Source of the DNA: CAZUDI01 sp964618975
GTDB lineage: Bacteria; Desulfobacterota; Desulfomonilia; UBA1062
NCBI GenBank assembly: GCA_964618975.1
Contig: CAZUDI010000014.1
Coordinates: 1 to 64,000, forward strand
Reading direction: 5' to 3'
Length of the DNA: 64,000 bases
This document shows positions 43,116-52,106 of this stretch, one piece after another. Within the stretch, counting starts at the first letter, position 1. Every line of letters begins with the position of its first letter. The position numbers and the translations under genes were made by a program. Below the pieces are notes generated by a model. It searched no databases. It saw only the letters and a program-made list of their open reading frames with translations, and had not been told where the DNA came from.

Positions 43116-43170
43116 TGCGTGCCCATGATCGTGGCCAGGGACGGCCTCATGGTCCCAAGGGGGAAGAGAG

Positions 43171-43863
43171 ATGCAGAAACTGGACGTAAAGACGGTCGTT
43201 CAGCGTGAGGGGGTCGCACTGGTCCCCGGGGATGCGCTGCTCGTCATGGACATGCAGAACGACTTCCTGCCCGGCGGGGCCCTCGCGGTGACACGCGGCG
43301 ACACGCTGATCGCACCGGTCAATGCCCTGATGCGGCGTTTTCAGACGTACGGCAACACGGTGGTCATGACCCAGGACTGGCACCCCCCGGACCACGCCTC
43401 GTTCGCCAGCGCTCATCCCGGACGGGTGCCCTTCGAGGCCTACTCCGCGCCAGGAATCGGGCCCGTGCTGTGGCCCGACCACTGCGTGCAGGGCACGCCC
43501 GGGGCGGAATTCCACCGGGATATGCAGACCCACCCGGCGCACGCCATCATTCGTAAGGGCTGTAAGCCAGGGGTGGACAGCTATTCCGGCTTTGTGGAGA
43601 ACGATGGCACCACCGAGACCGGACTGGATGGGTTCCTGCGTTCGCGCGGGGTGGGGCGGGTCTTTGTCTGTGGCCTGGCTTTTGACTACTGCGTGTCCTT
43701 CACCGCCGCCGACGCCGCCGACAAGGGCTATGCGGTGGGGGTGGTCACGGATCTCACCCTGCCGGTGGGATCTCCGCCCGAGGGGGTGTCCACGGCGCTC
43801 GCGACCCTGCTGCGCAAGGGGGTCTTCTTTGTCGAGGCGCGCGCGCTCCAGGCGCCTGGATGA
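43171..43863 (+). CDS. pncA: Nicotinamidase
   Basis: Isochorismatase-fold hydrolase converting nicotinamide to nicotinate for NAD salvage. The 230-residue protein has the catalytic Asp in MDMQNDF, metal ligands in TQDWHPPDHASF, the catalytic Lys in IIRKG and the nucleophile Cys in VCGLAFDYCV. All nicotinamidase landmarks are present. GGGAAGAGAG precedes ATG 43171. Convergent with cheA; a small GAGGCC/GGCCTC hairpin (43868-43886) lies between them. Confidence 0.93.
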   Translation: MQKLDVKTVVQREGVALVPGDALLVMDMQNDFLPGGALAVTRGDTLIAPVNALMRRFQTYGNTVVMTQDWHPPDHASFASAHPGRVPFEAYSAPGIGPVLWPDHCVQGTPGAEFHRDMQTHPAHAIIRKGCKPGVDSYSGFVENDGTTETGLDGFLRSRGVGRVFVCGLAFDYCVSFTAADAADKGYAVGVVTDLTLPVGSPPEGVSTALATLLRKGVFFVEARALQAPG

Positions 43864-43902
43864 GCCCGAGGCCCGTCCCCGGCCTCAGGTCATGGAGCGC
43901 CT

Positions 43903-45990
43903 TCAGGCCATGTCGTGGACGAGGTTGTCCTCGTCGATCTCGGCGGCCTGGCGCAGTTTGTTGATGTCCAGGATCAGGGCCACCTCGCCGCTGCCCAGGA
44001 TGGTGGCGCCGGCGATGCCGCGGGCATCCCGCAGCAGCCGGCCCAGGGTCTTGATCACGGTCTGGTGGCTGCCGATGACGCGATCGACTACGAAGCCGGT
44101 CTTGCGCTCGCCCGTCTCGGTGATCACGATCTGCTGGATGTCAGGCGCTTCACCGGCCACGCTGAAGGTCTCGCGTAGGGAGATGTAGGGCACGATCTCG
44201 TCGCGTACCCGCGCCAGTCGGCGGCCGTGGGTGCGCGCAATGTCCTCGGGCGTAAGTTCCACACACTCCAGCACCGCCCCCAGCGGCAGCACGTAGTGGT
44301 CCTCGGCCACGGTCACCAGCAGCCCGTCGATGATGGCCAGGGTCAACGGCAGCTTGAGCGTGATGGACGTACCCGCCCCCGGTGTGCTGTCGATCTCCAC
44401 CGAGCCCCCCAGGGTCTCGATGCCCCGGTGCACCACGTCCATGCCCACCCCCCGGCCGGAGACGCTTGTCACGGTCTCGGCCGTGGAGAATCCCGGCGCA
44501 AAGATCAGCTCGTAGAGCTCCTTGTCGCCCAGTTGCGCCTCGGGTGCGATCAGACCCCGCTGCAGGGCCTGCGCGCGGATGGCCTCCGCGTCGAGCCCCT
44601 TGCCGTCGTCGGCGATCGTGATCAGCACGTAGGCCCCCGAGTGTTCCGCCGCCAGGTGGATGACCCCCTCCTCGGGCTTGCCCCGTTCGCGCCGGACCTC
44701 CGGCGTCTCCACCCCGTGGTCGATGCTGTTGCGGATCAGGTGCACCAGCGGGTCGGCCAGCTTCTCGATCACGGTCTTGTCCAGCTCGGTCTCGGCGCCT
44801 TCGGTGGTGAAGGCGATCTTCTTGCCCAGTTCCCCCGAAAGGTCCCGCACCAGACGCTTGAAGCGTGCAAAGGTCGTCCCGATGGGCAGCATGCGGATGT
44901 CCATGGCGTTGTCGCGCAGCTCCGCCGTCAGCCGCTCCACCTCCTCGGAGATCGCCACCATCTCGGGATCGGCCTTTTTGGACACGGCCTGGCTCAGCCG
45001 CGCCTGTACGATCACCAATTCCCCCACCAGGTCCACCAGCGAGTCCAGCTTGGACGAGGCCACCCTGACACTGGAGGCCTCCTGCGCCTGCGTCTGCCGG
45101 GTGCGCTGTTCGCGCACCTGTTCCTGCTCGGCCAGCGCCGAGGCCACCTTCGAGGGCGTGACGATCCCCTCGGACACCATCACCTCGCCCAGCCGCCGTT
45201 GCTGCGCCAGCGCCCGCGAGAGGCCCTGCGGGTCAACGTCGCCGCGTTCCAGCAGGATCTCCCCCACCTTGCGGTCCTCTTCCCCCTCCACGGGTATGAG
45301 CTCCAACGTGCTCAGGTCCTCCACAAAGATGAACACGTCCCGGATCTCGTTCTCGCCTGCCTGCGTCGTCATTACGATGTCCCAGGCCGCGTAACAGGCC
45401 TCGGGATCCATCTCTTCCAGCGCCGGCAGTGCGTCCAGCGAACACACCACCCGCGTCTGTCCCAGCTCCCGCAGTTCCCCCAGAAGCGGCAGCGGGTTCG
45501 TGCCGTTGGCAAAGAGCTCCGCGTTGGGCCTAAAACGGATGCGCCACATGCGTTCGGGCCCCTCGGGGCGTGCGGCCTCTTCCGGCGCCGCTGCCTTCGG
45601 CTGTGCCTGAGGCGCTTTTTCCTCCCCCAGAAAGGCCTGGAATCCCGCCAGAATCTCCCCCGTGGCCCCCTCGTCTTCCCCGCCCTCACTCGCCTCCAGC
45701 ATGCCCCGGATGCGGTCGCAGGCCGCCAGGGTCAGGCTTATCAGGCGTCCCGTCACCTTCAGCTTCCCCTCCCGGATCAGGTCGTAGACCGTCTCGATCG
45801 TGTGCGTGAAGGCCGCGATCCTGTCAAAGCCGAACATGGCCCCCGAGCCCTTGATCGTGTGCATGTTCCGAAAGACCCGCCCTACGATCTCCTTGTCCTC
45901 GGGCCGCTGCTCCAGCTCCAGCAGCGCCTCTTCCAGGTCGCTCAGCAACTCGTACGCCTCTTCCCGATACACCTGTTTCTGCATGTCCAT
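43903..45990 (-). CDS. cheA: Chemotaxis histidine kinase CheA
   Basis: Central kinase of the chemosensory array, phosphorylating CheY and CheB. The 695-residue protein has an Hpt domain (His44 in HTIKGSGAMFGF), a P2-like region (about 145-245, RIRFRPNAELF), an extra segment (about 248-300, GEILLERGDV), the P3 dimerisation helices, P4 ATPase (HLIRNSIDHGVE, DDGKGLD, GRGVGMDVV) and a C-terminal CheW-like P5 domain ending near LDINKLR. Last gene of the cheR-to-cheA cluster; a 77-base gap separates it from cheY. Confidence 0.96.
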   Translation of the reverse strand: MDMQKQVYREEAYELLSDLEEALLELEQRPEDKEIVGRVFRNMHTIKGSGAMFGFDRIAAFTHTIETVYDLIREGKLKVTGRLISLTLAACDRIRGMLEASEGGEDEGATGEILAGFQAFLGEEKAPQAQPKAAAPEEAARPEGPERMWRIRFRPNAELFANGTNPLPLLGELRELGQTRVVCSLDALPALEEMDPEACYAAWDIVMTTQAGENEIRDVFIFVEDLSTLELIPVEGEEDRKVGEILLERGDVDPQGLSRALAQQRRLGEVMVSEGIVTPSKVASALAEQEQVREQRTRQTQAQEASSVRVASSKLDSLVDLVGELVIVQARLSQAVSKKADPEMVAISEEVERLTAELRDNAMDIRMLPIGTTFARFKRLVRDLSGELGKKIAFTTEGAETELDKTVIEKLADPLVHLIRNSIDHGVETPEVRRERGKPEEGVIHLAAEHSGAYVLITIADDGKGLDAEAIRAQALQRGLIAPEAQLGDKELYELIFAPGFSTAETVTSVSGRGVGMDVVHRGIETLGGSVEIDSTPGAGTSITLKLPLTLAIIDGLLVTVAEDHYVLPLGAVLECVELTPEDIARTHGRRLARVRDEIVPYISLRETFSVAGEAPDIQQIVITETGERKTGFVVDRVIGSHQTVIKTLGRLLRDARGIAGATILGSGEVALILDINKLRQAAEIDEDNLVHDMA

Positions 45991-46067
45991 TGCCTACACC
46001 CCGCTTGAGGCCTGTCCGGGCCGCAGGTTTTCACCGCCTCCTGGCCCGCACAAGTACCTGTACATAT

Positions 46068-46433
46068 CTATCCCAACACCTTCTTCACCACCGACACCAG
46101 CTGCTCGGGTTTGAAGGGCTTCACGATCCACCCCGTCGCCCCGGCCTGCCGCCCGGCGTCCTTCTTCTCCCCCTGCGACTCGGTCGTCAGCATGATCGCG
46201 GGCGTGAACTTCAGCGCCGGGTCCGACCGCATGGCCTTGATCAGACCGATCCCATCCAGGTTCGGCATGTTCAGGTCCGTCAGCACCATGTCCACGCCCG
46301 ACCCCTTCAGTTTTTCCAGGGCATCCCGCCCGTCGACGGCCTCGATCACCTCATAGCCCTCTTTTTTCAGCGTGAAGCTCACCATCTGCCGGATGCTCGC
46401 CGAATCGTCCACGCTCAGTATCTTCTTACTCAT
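46068..46433 (-). CDS. cheY: Chemotaxis response regulator CheY
   Basis: A single receiver domain of 121 residues. Acidic pair Asp9/Asp10, phospho-acceptor Asp53 (LTDLNMPN), switch Thr83/Thr84 and Lys105 are all present, giving a functional receiver. SKKILSVDDSASIRQMV is typical of CheY. With no flagellar motor genes in view its output is unknown; a type IV pilus motor or another protein is possible. Overlaps the STAS gene by eight bases. Confidence 0.95.
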   Translation of the reverse strand: MSKKILSVDDSASIRQMVSFTLKKEGYEVIEAVDGRDALEKLKGSGVDMVLTDLNMPNLDGIGLIKAMRSDPALKFTPAIMLTTESQGEKKDAGRQAGATGWIVKPFKPEQLVSVVKKVLG

Positions 46434-46740
46434 CGGTCACCCCGCTCGTCCAGAGGCGTTCATTCTCCAGCCCGGCCTCCTGCACCACCTGCCGTATGGT
46501 TTCGGGTACGCTCCCCGTGAGCCGCAGACCGTCACTGAAGCCCCGTTCGGCGGCACTGAGCACCTGCAGGCCCGCCATGTCCAGCCGTTCCACACCGCTT
46601 ACGTCCAGCCAAAGTGCGCCGGGCTCCTCTGCGGCCCGCACCAGGGCATCCCTGAGCTCCAGCACGTGCTGGATCGTCAGGTCCCCCTCCAGCACGAGGG
46701 TCCTCCCCCTGCTTCCTTGTGTCATAGCCATGCGTGTCAT
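46426..46740 (-). CDS. STAS-domain protein of the chemosensory cluster
   Basis: A 104-residue SpoIIAA-like fold (LVLEGDLTIQHVLELRDAL to the end). The SpoIIAA DSSG phosphorylation motif reads LDMAGLQVL: the phosphorylatable Ser is Ala, as in many chemotaxis-associated STAS proteins. It is therefore more likely a protein- or ligand-binding scaffold than a kinase-switched anti-anti-sigma factor. It overlaps the upstream small gene by four bases and lies directly before cheY. Confidence 0.88.
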   Translation of the reverse strand: MTRMAMTQGSRGRTLVLEGDLTIQHVLELRDALVRAAEEPGALWLDVSGVERLDMAGLQVLSAAERGFSDGLRLTGSVPETIRQVVQEAGLENERLWTSGVTDE

Positions 46741-47120
46741 TTCTTCCTCCCTGTATATGACCCGCTGTGCGCGGTATTGTCGCGTGAGTCCTCTCCCGCG
46801 AGATGCTCACCTTCACGTACCAGGTTGCTCAGGCGATCGTTTGTCTGCCGCAGCAGCTGGGTCAGGGCGCTCAGGTGAAGCACCAGCGCGCCGATCAGGC
46901 GTTCGCGCTCGGTGGCGTTGCCGTGCTCGAGGGCGTCGGCCATGTTTTTGATCTCGTTCAGAAGGTGCGCGACGCCCGTGCCCTCCCTGTTCGTCGTGAT
47001 GAGGTCGTCACACACAAGCGTCATCTCGCGCACCAGGATGCCGGTCTCGTGGAGGCGCTGCAGGCAGTCCCTGATCTCCTCAAGAATCAGATGACTGTCG
47101 CCGGGGGTGCGGTATGCCAT
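46737..47120 (-). CDS. Small helical protein of unknown function in the chemosensory operon
   Basis: A 127-residue, almost wholly helical protein (DSHLILEEIRDCLQRLHETG, NEIKNMADALEHGNATERER, LSALTQLLRQTNDRLSNLV). It probably forms an antiparallel coiled coil. No catalytic motif or TM is seen. GGGAGG at five bases supports ATG 47120; the frame is open further upstream without a ribosome site. Tight linkage to the STAS gene (four-base overlap) and the receptor-like gene suggests a structural or adaptor role in the array. I do not recognise the family. Confidence 0.7.
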   Translation of the reverse strand: MAYRTPGDSHLILEEIRDCLQRLHETGILVREMTLVCDDLITTNREGTGVAHLLNEIKNMADALEHGNATERERLIGALVLHLSALTQLLRQTNDRLSNLVREGEHLAGEDSRDNTAHSGSYTGRKK

Positions 47121-47142
47121 GGTGTCCTCCCTGTGGGGTCGC

Positions 47143-49056
47143 TCAAAACAGCTCCACGTTGTCGCCCAGATCCTCTTCCCCCGGGGCCTCGGTCGCGAGG
47201 TGCCGTTCGGGGGATGCCTGGCCGTCCTGACCGGGGGAGGTTTCGGCCCCTCCCCACAGTTCGATGTCGTCGGCGAGGGGCGTCTGGGGTGCCGTTGCCG
47301 GCGGACCTGCCGCAGAGGCATGGGCCCGATGCACATTGCGCTCACTTTCCATGGTGTAGTGCTGGGAGAGTTGCTTCAGCAGGGAATCATTCTCCTTCCA
47401 GCCCTCTTCGCTACAGATCTCCTCGGCGCGCTCGGCGATGTCCTTGAGTCTGGAGGTGACATCGAGCAGCACGGCCTGCACCTTCTCCTGCACCGTGATG
47501 CCCTTCACCACCCTGTGGATATCATGGCTGAGCGTCTCGGCGTTGGCGTTCATGCGCCTGATGATCTGCAGCACGCGTTCGTCCACGGCATAGAGGGACT
47601 CGATCAGGCGCTGCATGGTGTGCGTCAGTTCGCTGGTGTCGCCCTGTTGCTGCTCCCGGGCCGCGTGCAGCTGCGAGCTGAAGGCATCGGCGGAATCGAC
47701 CATCTCCTTGAGGGTCTCGGAGAGGGAGTGGGTGTCTTCGCGCGAGGCCCGGGAGAGCCCGTAGATGGATTCCGAGATGGTGTCGAGCGCGGCGCCCTCC
47801 ATCCCCATATGGGCGGCCTTGATGCGGGCGTTCAGGGCGATCAACTGGAGTGAAACTCCCATGGTCTCAATATCCTGGACAAAACTGGACATTGTGGTCA
47901 CCATGGTGCACACCTCCGTGATGGTTTGCGTGAGTTTTTCGTGCTCCGCGGTGTTCTCCTCCAGGAACACGATGACCTCTTTGATCCCGCTGTTGACCTC
48001 CTCCATGAAGGCCTGTTCCTCGGATTCGGCCGTGTTGGCGAGCAGGGTTATCTCCTGGGCCGTGTGTTCCACGCCGCGGGCGATGTCGGTCAGTTCCTGC
48101 TTGACCTTGAGGATGGCCGCGCCGAGTTCGCCCTTGGTCTGCGCGAGCTGGGCGGACTGCAGCGCGCAGACGCGCGCCGCCAGCTGCGCCGGCAGGCGCT
48201 CTTGCGTGGGTAGCGCCTCCCTGAGCGCCGCCAGCGCCTCCTGGACATGTTCCATCTGCTGACGGGTGATATCCGAGAACTGCAGCGAGGCCACGATCGT
48301 GTTGATGTTGCCGGCGATCTTTTCGGTGCGGGCGCCGATGCGCTGGGCGACTCCACTGGCCTGCTCGTATTTCCGGGTGAGCTTTTCGTGTTCTTCCTGA
48401 GTCTGGTGCATCATGGTGTGGGCAAAGGACCCGCTTCTGGCCCCCATGGACGAGACCTCGGAGAGCACGGAGTGGATGATGGGCGGCAGTGTGGATGATT
48501 GTGAGGCGATCCGGACGGTCTTGGCATCGATGCCCTGGGACAGGGAGGTCACGTCGTCGGCCAGACTGTTGAAGCCGGAATCCCGGCCCTGGATATGGGC
48601 GTGCTCCACCTTGGTATAGAAGCCCAGCATGCGCAGGTTCATCACCAGCATCTTCATGCCGTCGAGCGAGGAGCAGACCTTGCGGAGAATGCCCAGATAC
48701 TGCTCCATGACCGTGGAGGTATGCCGGGACTCTTCTTCGGTGGACTTGAGATGATTCCCGAGGCGCAGGAGGATCTCGCCCAGTCCGCTGATGGCCTGCG
48801 TGATCTCCTCGCCGGTCATGATCTGGACCGTCTCCATGGCCAGGTTCGAGAGCCCCTGGGCGCGCTCGGAAAAATCGAGCAGCTGGGCCCCGATGGCGAG
48901 GAAATCCTGCTCGATGAGCGCGATGAGGTCGCTGAGCTGTCCGTCGCCTGTACTGAGCGTCTCGACCCAGCACCTCCCCTCGCGCGCCAGCGTAGCCTCC
49001 TGCGTGGACGTGCCTGAGTGCGGAAAGAGCCTTCGATGCAGGGAGGCTACACCCAT
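47143..49056 (-). CDS. Soluble MCP-like coiled-coil protein with divergent signalling tip
   Basis: A 637-residue protein made of long helical heptads without TM segments or a recognisable sensor domain. The only receptor-like segment is SLQLIALNARIKAAHMG (about residue 430), aligning with the chemoreceptor tip LLALNAAIEAARAGE but with changed key residues. The N-terminal 300 residues are also helical (LGEILLRLGNHLKSTEEE). The C-terminus ends in an acidic DNVELF preceded by a proline/alanine linker. Its place between cheB and the small helical gene implies a cytoplasmic chemoreceptor or array scaffold. Confidence 0.75.
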   Translation of the reverse strand: MGVASLHRRLFPHSGTSTQEATLAREGRCWVETLSTGDGQLSDLIALIEQDFLAIGAQLLDFSERAQGLSNLAMETVQIMTGEEITQAISGLGEILLRLGNHLKSTEEESRHTSTVMEQYLGILRKVCSSLDGMKMLVMNLRMLGFYTKVEHAHIQGRDSGFNSLADDVTSLSQGIDAKTVRIASQSSTLPPIIHSVLSEVSSMGARSGSFAHTMMHQTQEEHEKLTRKYEQASGVAQRIGARTEKIAGNINTIVASLQFSDITRQQMEHVQEALAALREALPTQERLPAQLAARVCALQSAQLAQTKGELGAAILKVKQELTDIARGVEHTAQEITLLANTAESEEQAFMEEVNSGIKEVIVFLEENTAEHEKLTQTITEVCTMVTTMSSFVQDIETMGVSLQLIALNARIKAAHMGMEGAALDTISESIYGLSRASREDTHSLSETLKEMVDSADAFSSQLHAAREQQQGDTSELTHTMQRLIESLYAVDERVLQIIRRMNANAETLSHDIHRVVKGITVQEKVQAVLLDVTSRLKDIAERAEEICSEEGWKENDSLLKQLSQHYTMESERNVHRAHASAAGPPATAPQTPLADDIELWGGAETSPGQDGQASPERHLATEAPGEEDLGDNVELF

Positions 49057-49165
49057 GATGTCGCCCCGTTCCCGCCCGGATGGCCGTGCCGGGAGGCAAC
49101 CCCTCCCTGTGACCCTCTGTCTGCCTTTGTGCTGCCCTCTGCCTGCATGCCTTCTTCTCCCTTGT

Positions 49166-50242
49166 TCATGCCTGTGTGTTGTAGATCCTCATGATCTCGG
49201 GGGCGATGGCCTCGAGCGAGAGGATCCTCTCCGCGCCGCCCAGGGCGATGGCCTCCTTGGGCATGCCGAAGACGATGCAGCTGGCCTCGTCCTGGGCCAG
49301 GGTGTAGGCGCCGGATTCCTTCATCTCCAGCAGGCCCTTGGCCCCGTCGTCGCCCATGCCGGTCATGATCACGCCCACGGCGTTGCGCCCCGCATAGCGG
49401 GCCGCGGAGCGGAAGAGCACGTCCACGCTCGGCCGGTGGCGGGAGACCAGGGGGCCGTCCTTGACCTCCACGTAGTAGCGCGCACCGCTGCGTTTGAGGA
49501 GCAGGTGGTGGTTGCCCGGCGCGATGAGGGCCTGGCCGGGGATCACCGTGTCGTTGTCGCTGGCCTCCTTGACCGTGATGCGACAGAGCGAGTCGAGGCG
49601 CCGGGAGAAGGCCGCGGTGAACCCCTCGGGCATGTGCTGAACGATCACGATGCCCGGACAGTCCGCCGGCAAGGCCTCCAGGAAGACCCGCAGGGCCTCG
49701 GTGCCGCCCGTGGAGGCCCCCACGGCCACCACCTTTTCGGTGGTCTTGAGCACCGGCGGCCTATCGGCCTTGGCGATCACCACGTCCGCGTTCAGTTTGG
49801 GGGTGACCAGGGGCGGTTCCGAAATGGTCTGCCGGCGCCGCCTGGTGCGGGAGGCCGCCACTACCACGTCGCAGATCTGCAGGGTGGATTCCCGCAGCGT
49901 CTCCCGCGTGCCCATGGCCGGCTTGTGAATCACCTCTACCGCCCCGAACTCCAGGGCCTTGAGGGCCGTCTCCGAGCCTTTGCCCGCCAGAGACGAGCAG
50001 ATCACCACCGGGATGGGATGCTGGTGCATGAGCTTCTTCAGAAAGGTAAGCCCATCCATGCGCGGCATTTCCACATCCAGGGTGATCACGTCGGGGACCT
50101 CCTTGCGCATCTTCTCGGCCGCATAATAGGGGTCCGCCGCCGTACCCATCACCTCGATACGCGGGTCTGAGGCGAGTATATCGGCCAGGGTCTGACGCAC
50201 CAAAGCCGAATCGTCCACGATCAGAACCTTGATTTTTTTCAC
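49166..50242 (-). CDS. cheB: Chemotaxis protein-glutamate methylesterase CheB
   Basis: Removes methyl groups from, and deamidates, chemoreceptors. The 358-residue protein has a receiver domain (Asp10/Asp11, phospho-acceptor Asp56 in TLDVEMP) and a C-terminal methylesterase domain with the Ser176 (GASTGG)/His202 (QHMPEGFT)/Asp298 (TGMGDDG) triad. The start is GTG at 50242, overlapping the cheD stop by four bases. A 109-base gap follows before the MCP-like gene. Confidence 0.96.
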   Translation of the reverse strand: MKKIKVLIVDDSALVRQTLADILASDPRIEVMGTAADPYYAAEKMRKEVPDVITLDVEMPRMDGLTFLKKLMHQHPIPVVICSSLAGKGSETALKALEFGAVEVIHKPAMGTRETLRESTLQICDVVVAASRTRRRRQTISEPPLVTPKLNADVVIAKADRPPVLKTTEKVVAVGASTGGTEALRVFLEALPADCPGIVIVQHMPEGFTAAFSRRLDSLCRITVKEASDNDTVIPGQALIAPGNHHLLLKRSGARYYVEVKDGPLVSRHRPSVDVLFRSAARYAGRNAVGVIMTGMGDDGAKGLLEMKESGAYTLAQDEASCIVFGMPKEAIALGGAERILSLEAIAPEIMRIYNTQA

Positions 50243-50784
50243 GACGTACCTCTCTGGCGGCCTTTGACCGGATTTAAGGTGATCCGGTTATTGAGTAGTT
50301 TGGTGAGCACCTCGCCGCTGTGCGTGTCAAAGATGAGTTTGCGGCCACGGTTTCCGCCCACGTTCCAGGCATTGAGCCGCAGCCCCTCGCGCTGCAGTAC
50401 CACCAGCGCCGCCTCGATATTCTTCCTTCCCACGGAGGAGGCCTCCTTGTCGACGTCCTGGCGGCTGAACATGGAGGCCCCGCCGAACATCTTCACCTCG
50501 ATCTGGGTGCGTTTCACCCCCAGGCGGGCGAACTCCGCCACCATCCACTGCAGGGCTGAATCCACATAGTGGAAGGGCTCTTTGATCCCGTGGGGGGAGC
50601 GTATCTGTTGGTAGGAGGGGAGCACGGCATGGCAGAGGGCAGCGATCCTGCTCGGGGCGAAGAACATGGTGACCGACAGGCAGGACCCCAGCACGGTGGT
50701 CACCCGGCAGGGCTCCTGGGTAATGACCAGTTCCCCGGGCTTGAGGTACACGGAGGAGGTGTCAAGGACGCTCACCACATGCAC
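50239..50784 (-). CDS. cheD: Chemoreceptor glutamine deamidase CheD
   Basis: Deamidates receptor glutamines. The 181-residue protein shows the catalytic Cys35 in TVLGSCLSV and His52 in LCHAVLP, with Thr29/Thr30 nearby, and KMFGGASMF. GTG 50784 is chosen because GGAGG stands seven bases upstream, inside the end of cheR. It sits between cheR and cheB with overlapping or adjacent ends. Confidence 0.94.
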   Translation of the reverse strand: MHVVSVLDTSSVYLKPGELVITQEPCRVTTVLGSCLSVTMFFAPSRIAALCHAVLPSYQQIRSPHGIKEPFHYVDSALQWMVAEFARLGVKRTQIEVKMFGGASMFSRQDVDKEASSVGRKNIEAALVVLQREGLRLNAWNVGGNRGRKLIFDTHSGEVLTKLLNNRITLNPVKGRQRGTS

Positions 50785-50785
50785 C

Positions 50786-51652
50786 TTAGATCCTCCTCGA
50801 GACCGTGTTGGCCACCGGTCTCAGCGGCACGTCCATGCCGCTGATGCTTTCGGAGTGCCCGGTGAAGAGAAAGCCGCCGGGCCGCAGATGGTTACACAGG
50901 CGCCTGATCACCTGCTCTTGCGTGGTGCGGTCGAAGTAGATCAGCACGTTGCGGCAGAAGATCACGTCCATGGGTTCGCGCATGCCGAAATCGCCGGCCA
51001 TGAAGTTCAGCCGCCGGAAGTGCACGTGCGCTCTGAGTTCCGGCACCACCCGCACCTCGCCCCGGTTGCGGTCCCGGCTGCGCATCAGATAGCGCCGCTT
51101 GAGCTCCGGGGGCACCGGTTCCACGCGCTCCTCGTCATACACCGCCCGCTTGGCCACCTCCAGCACCCGCGTCGAGATGTCCGTCCCCAGGATCTGGTAG
51201 TGGAATCCCTCCATGCGCCGGGAGAACTCGTCCATCACCATGGCCAGCGTGTAGGGTTCCTCCCCGGAGGAACACGCCGCCGACCAGACCATGAAGGGCC
51301 GCCGGAAACCGGCCCCGGTGCCGTTGATCAGCTCCGGCACCGCATGCTCGATCAGGTACGCGAAGTGTGTGGGCTCGCGGAAGAAGTCCGTCTTGTTGGT
51401 GGTCACCACGTCGATCATGTGCACCAGTTCCTCGGCGATGCCCTCGGGACTGAAGAGGTAGTTGCAGTATTCCCCGAAACTCTTGAGGCCCCTGATCCTG
51501 AGGCGCTTCTGCAGCCTGGCCTCCAGCATGGTCTTCTTGGTGAGCGGCATCTTGATGCCGCACTCGGTGTAGATGAACTCGCTCAGCTTCCCGAAGAGCT
51601 CCTCCGTCATGGCCGCCCTGATGTCCCCGGTATCCGGTGCCTTGTTGTTCAT
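50786..51652 (-). CDS. cheR: Chemotaxis protein methyltransferase CheR
   Basis: Methylates receptor glutamates using S-adenosylmethionine. The 288-residue protein has an N-terminal helical domain and a C-terminal methyltransferase with TNKTDFFREP, VWSAACSSGEEPYTLAM, the GTDIS motif and CRNVLIYFD. The start at 51652 has AGGTG five bases upstream; the frame is open much further but without support. First assured gene of the cheRDB-mcp-orf-STAS-YA run. Confidence 0.95.
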   Translation of the reverse strand: MNNKAPDTGDIRAAMTEELFGKLSEFIYTECGIKMPLTKKTMLEARLQKRLRIRGLKSFGEYCNYLFSPEGIAEELVHMIDVVTTNKTDFFREPTHFAYLIEHAVPELINGTGAGFRRPFMVWSAACSSGEEPYTLAMVMDEFSRRMEGFHYQILGTDISTRVLEVAKRAVYDEERVEPVPPELKRRYLMRSRDRNRGEVRVVPELRAHVHFRRLNFMAGDFGMREPMDVIFCRNVLIYFDRTTQEQVIRRLCNHLRPGGFLFTGHSESISGMDVPLRPVANTVSRRI

Positions 51653-52106
51653 GCGTTCACCTGCAGGCGCACAAGCGCTTCCCCCACGCTCTGGTCCGGT
51701 GCCCCAGAAGACCCGCCGGCCTTGCCTGCGTCCGGGGAAGCGAGTGCCCAATCCGTCCTCCACGGGTGGTCCCCGGGGGTAGGCATAGCTATCAGGCAAT
51801 TGCATCCGGCAGGCATGACGGCCTGCCATGAACGGGAAAGGGTCCTTATGGGGGATGTCCTCTTTTCGCCAGGTGCTAGTATCATAGCCGTATCGTTCTC
51901 TTTGTCGTGTATGTGCTTGTCGCTATCGGCCACTGCGCCAAAAATCTCAAATGCCGCGGCCGGCGCATCGGCTAGAAATCACATCGCCGCGGCGGATGCC
52001 GGCCTGCGGGGGTCTGTCGCCCAGGTCTCTTGTTCCGGTAGGTTGTATGTTTGTCCTGTGCGTCCATCGTGATCGCCCTATCGATCCGCTGCGTGGCGCT
52101 CCCTGG
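51653..52106. other. Intergenic region before cheR, no confident element
   Basis: The 454 bases between cheR and the MCP gene are less GC-biased than the genes. The minus strand contains a frame of 94 codons (51933-51649) that overlaps the cheR ATG as ATGA, but it has rare codons (ATA, CTA) and no ribosome site. A TATGAT box near 51885 lacks a matching -35. The cheR promoter must lie here but cannot be placed. Confidence 0.4.

Noticed and set aside
51855..51910. Sigma-28-like promoter for cheR (CAAAG and TATGATA)
   Set aside because: The spacing is about 12 bases instead of the required 14-15 and the GCCGATAA box is poorly matched.
51649..51933. 94-codon ORF whose stop overlaps the cheR ATG
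   Set aside because: ATGA overlap looks like coupling, but the codons are rare for this genome (ATA, CTA), there is no ribosome site and no recognisable protein pattern. Kept only as a note in the intergenic entry.
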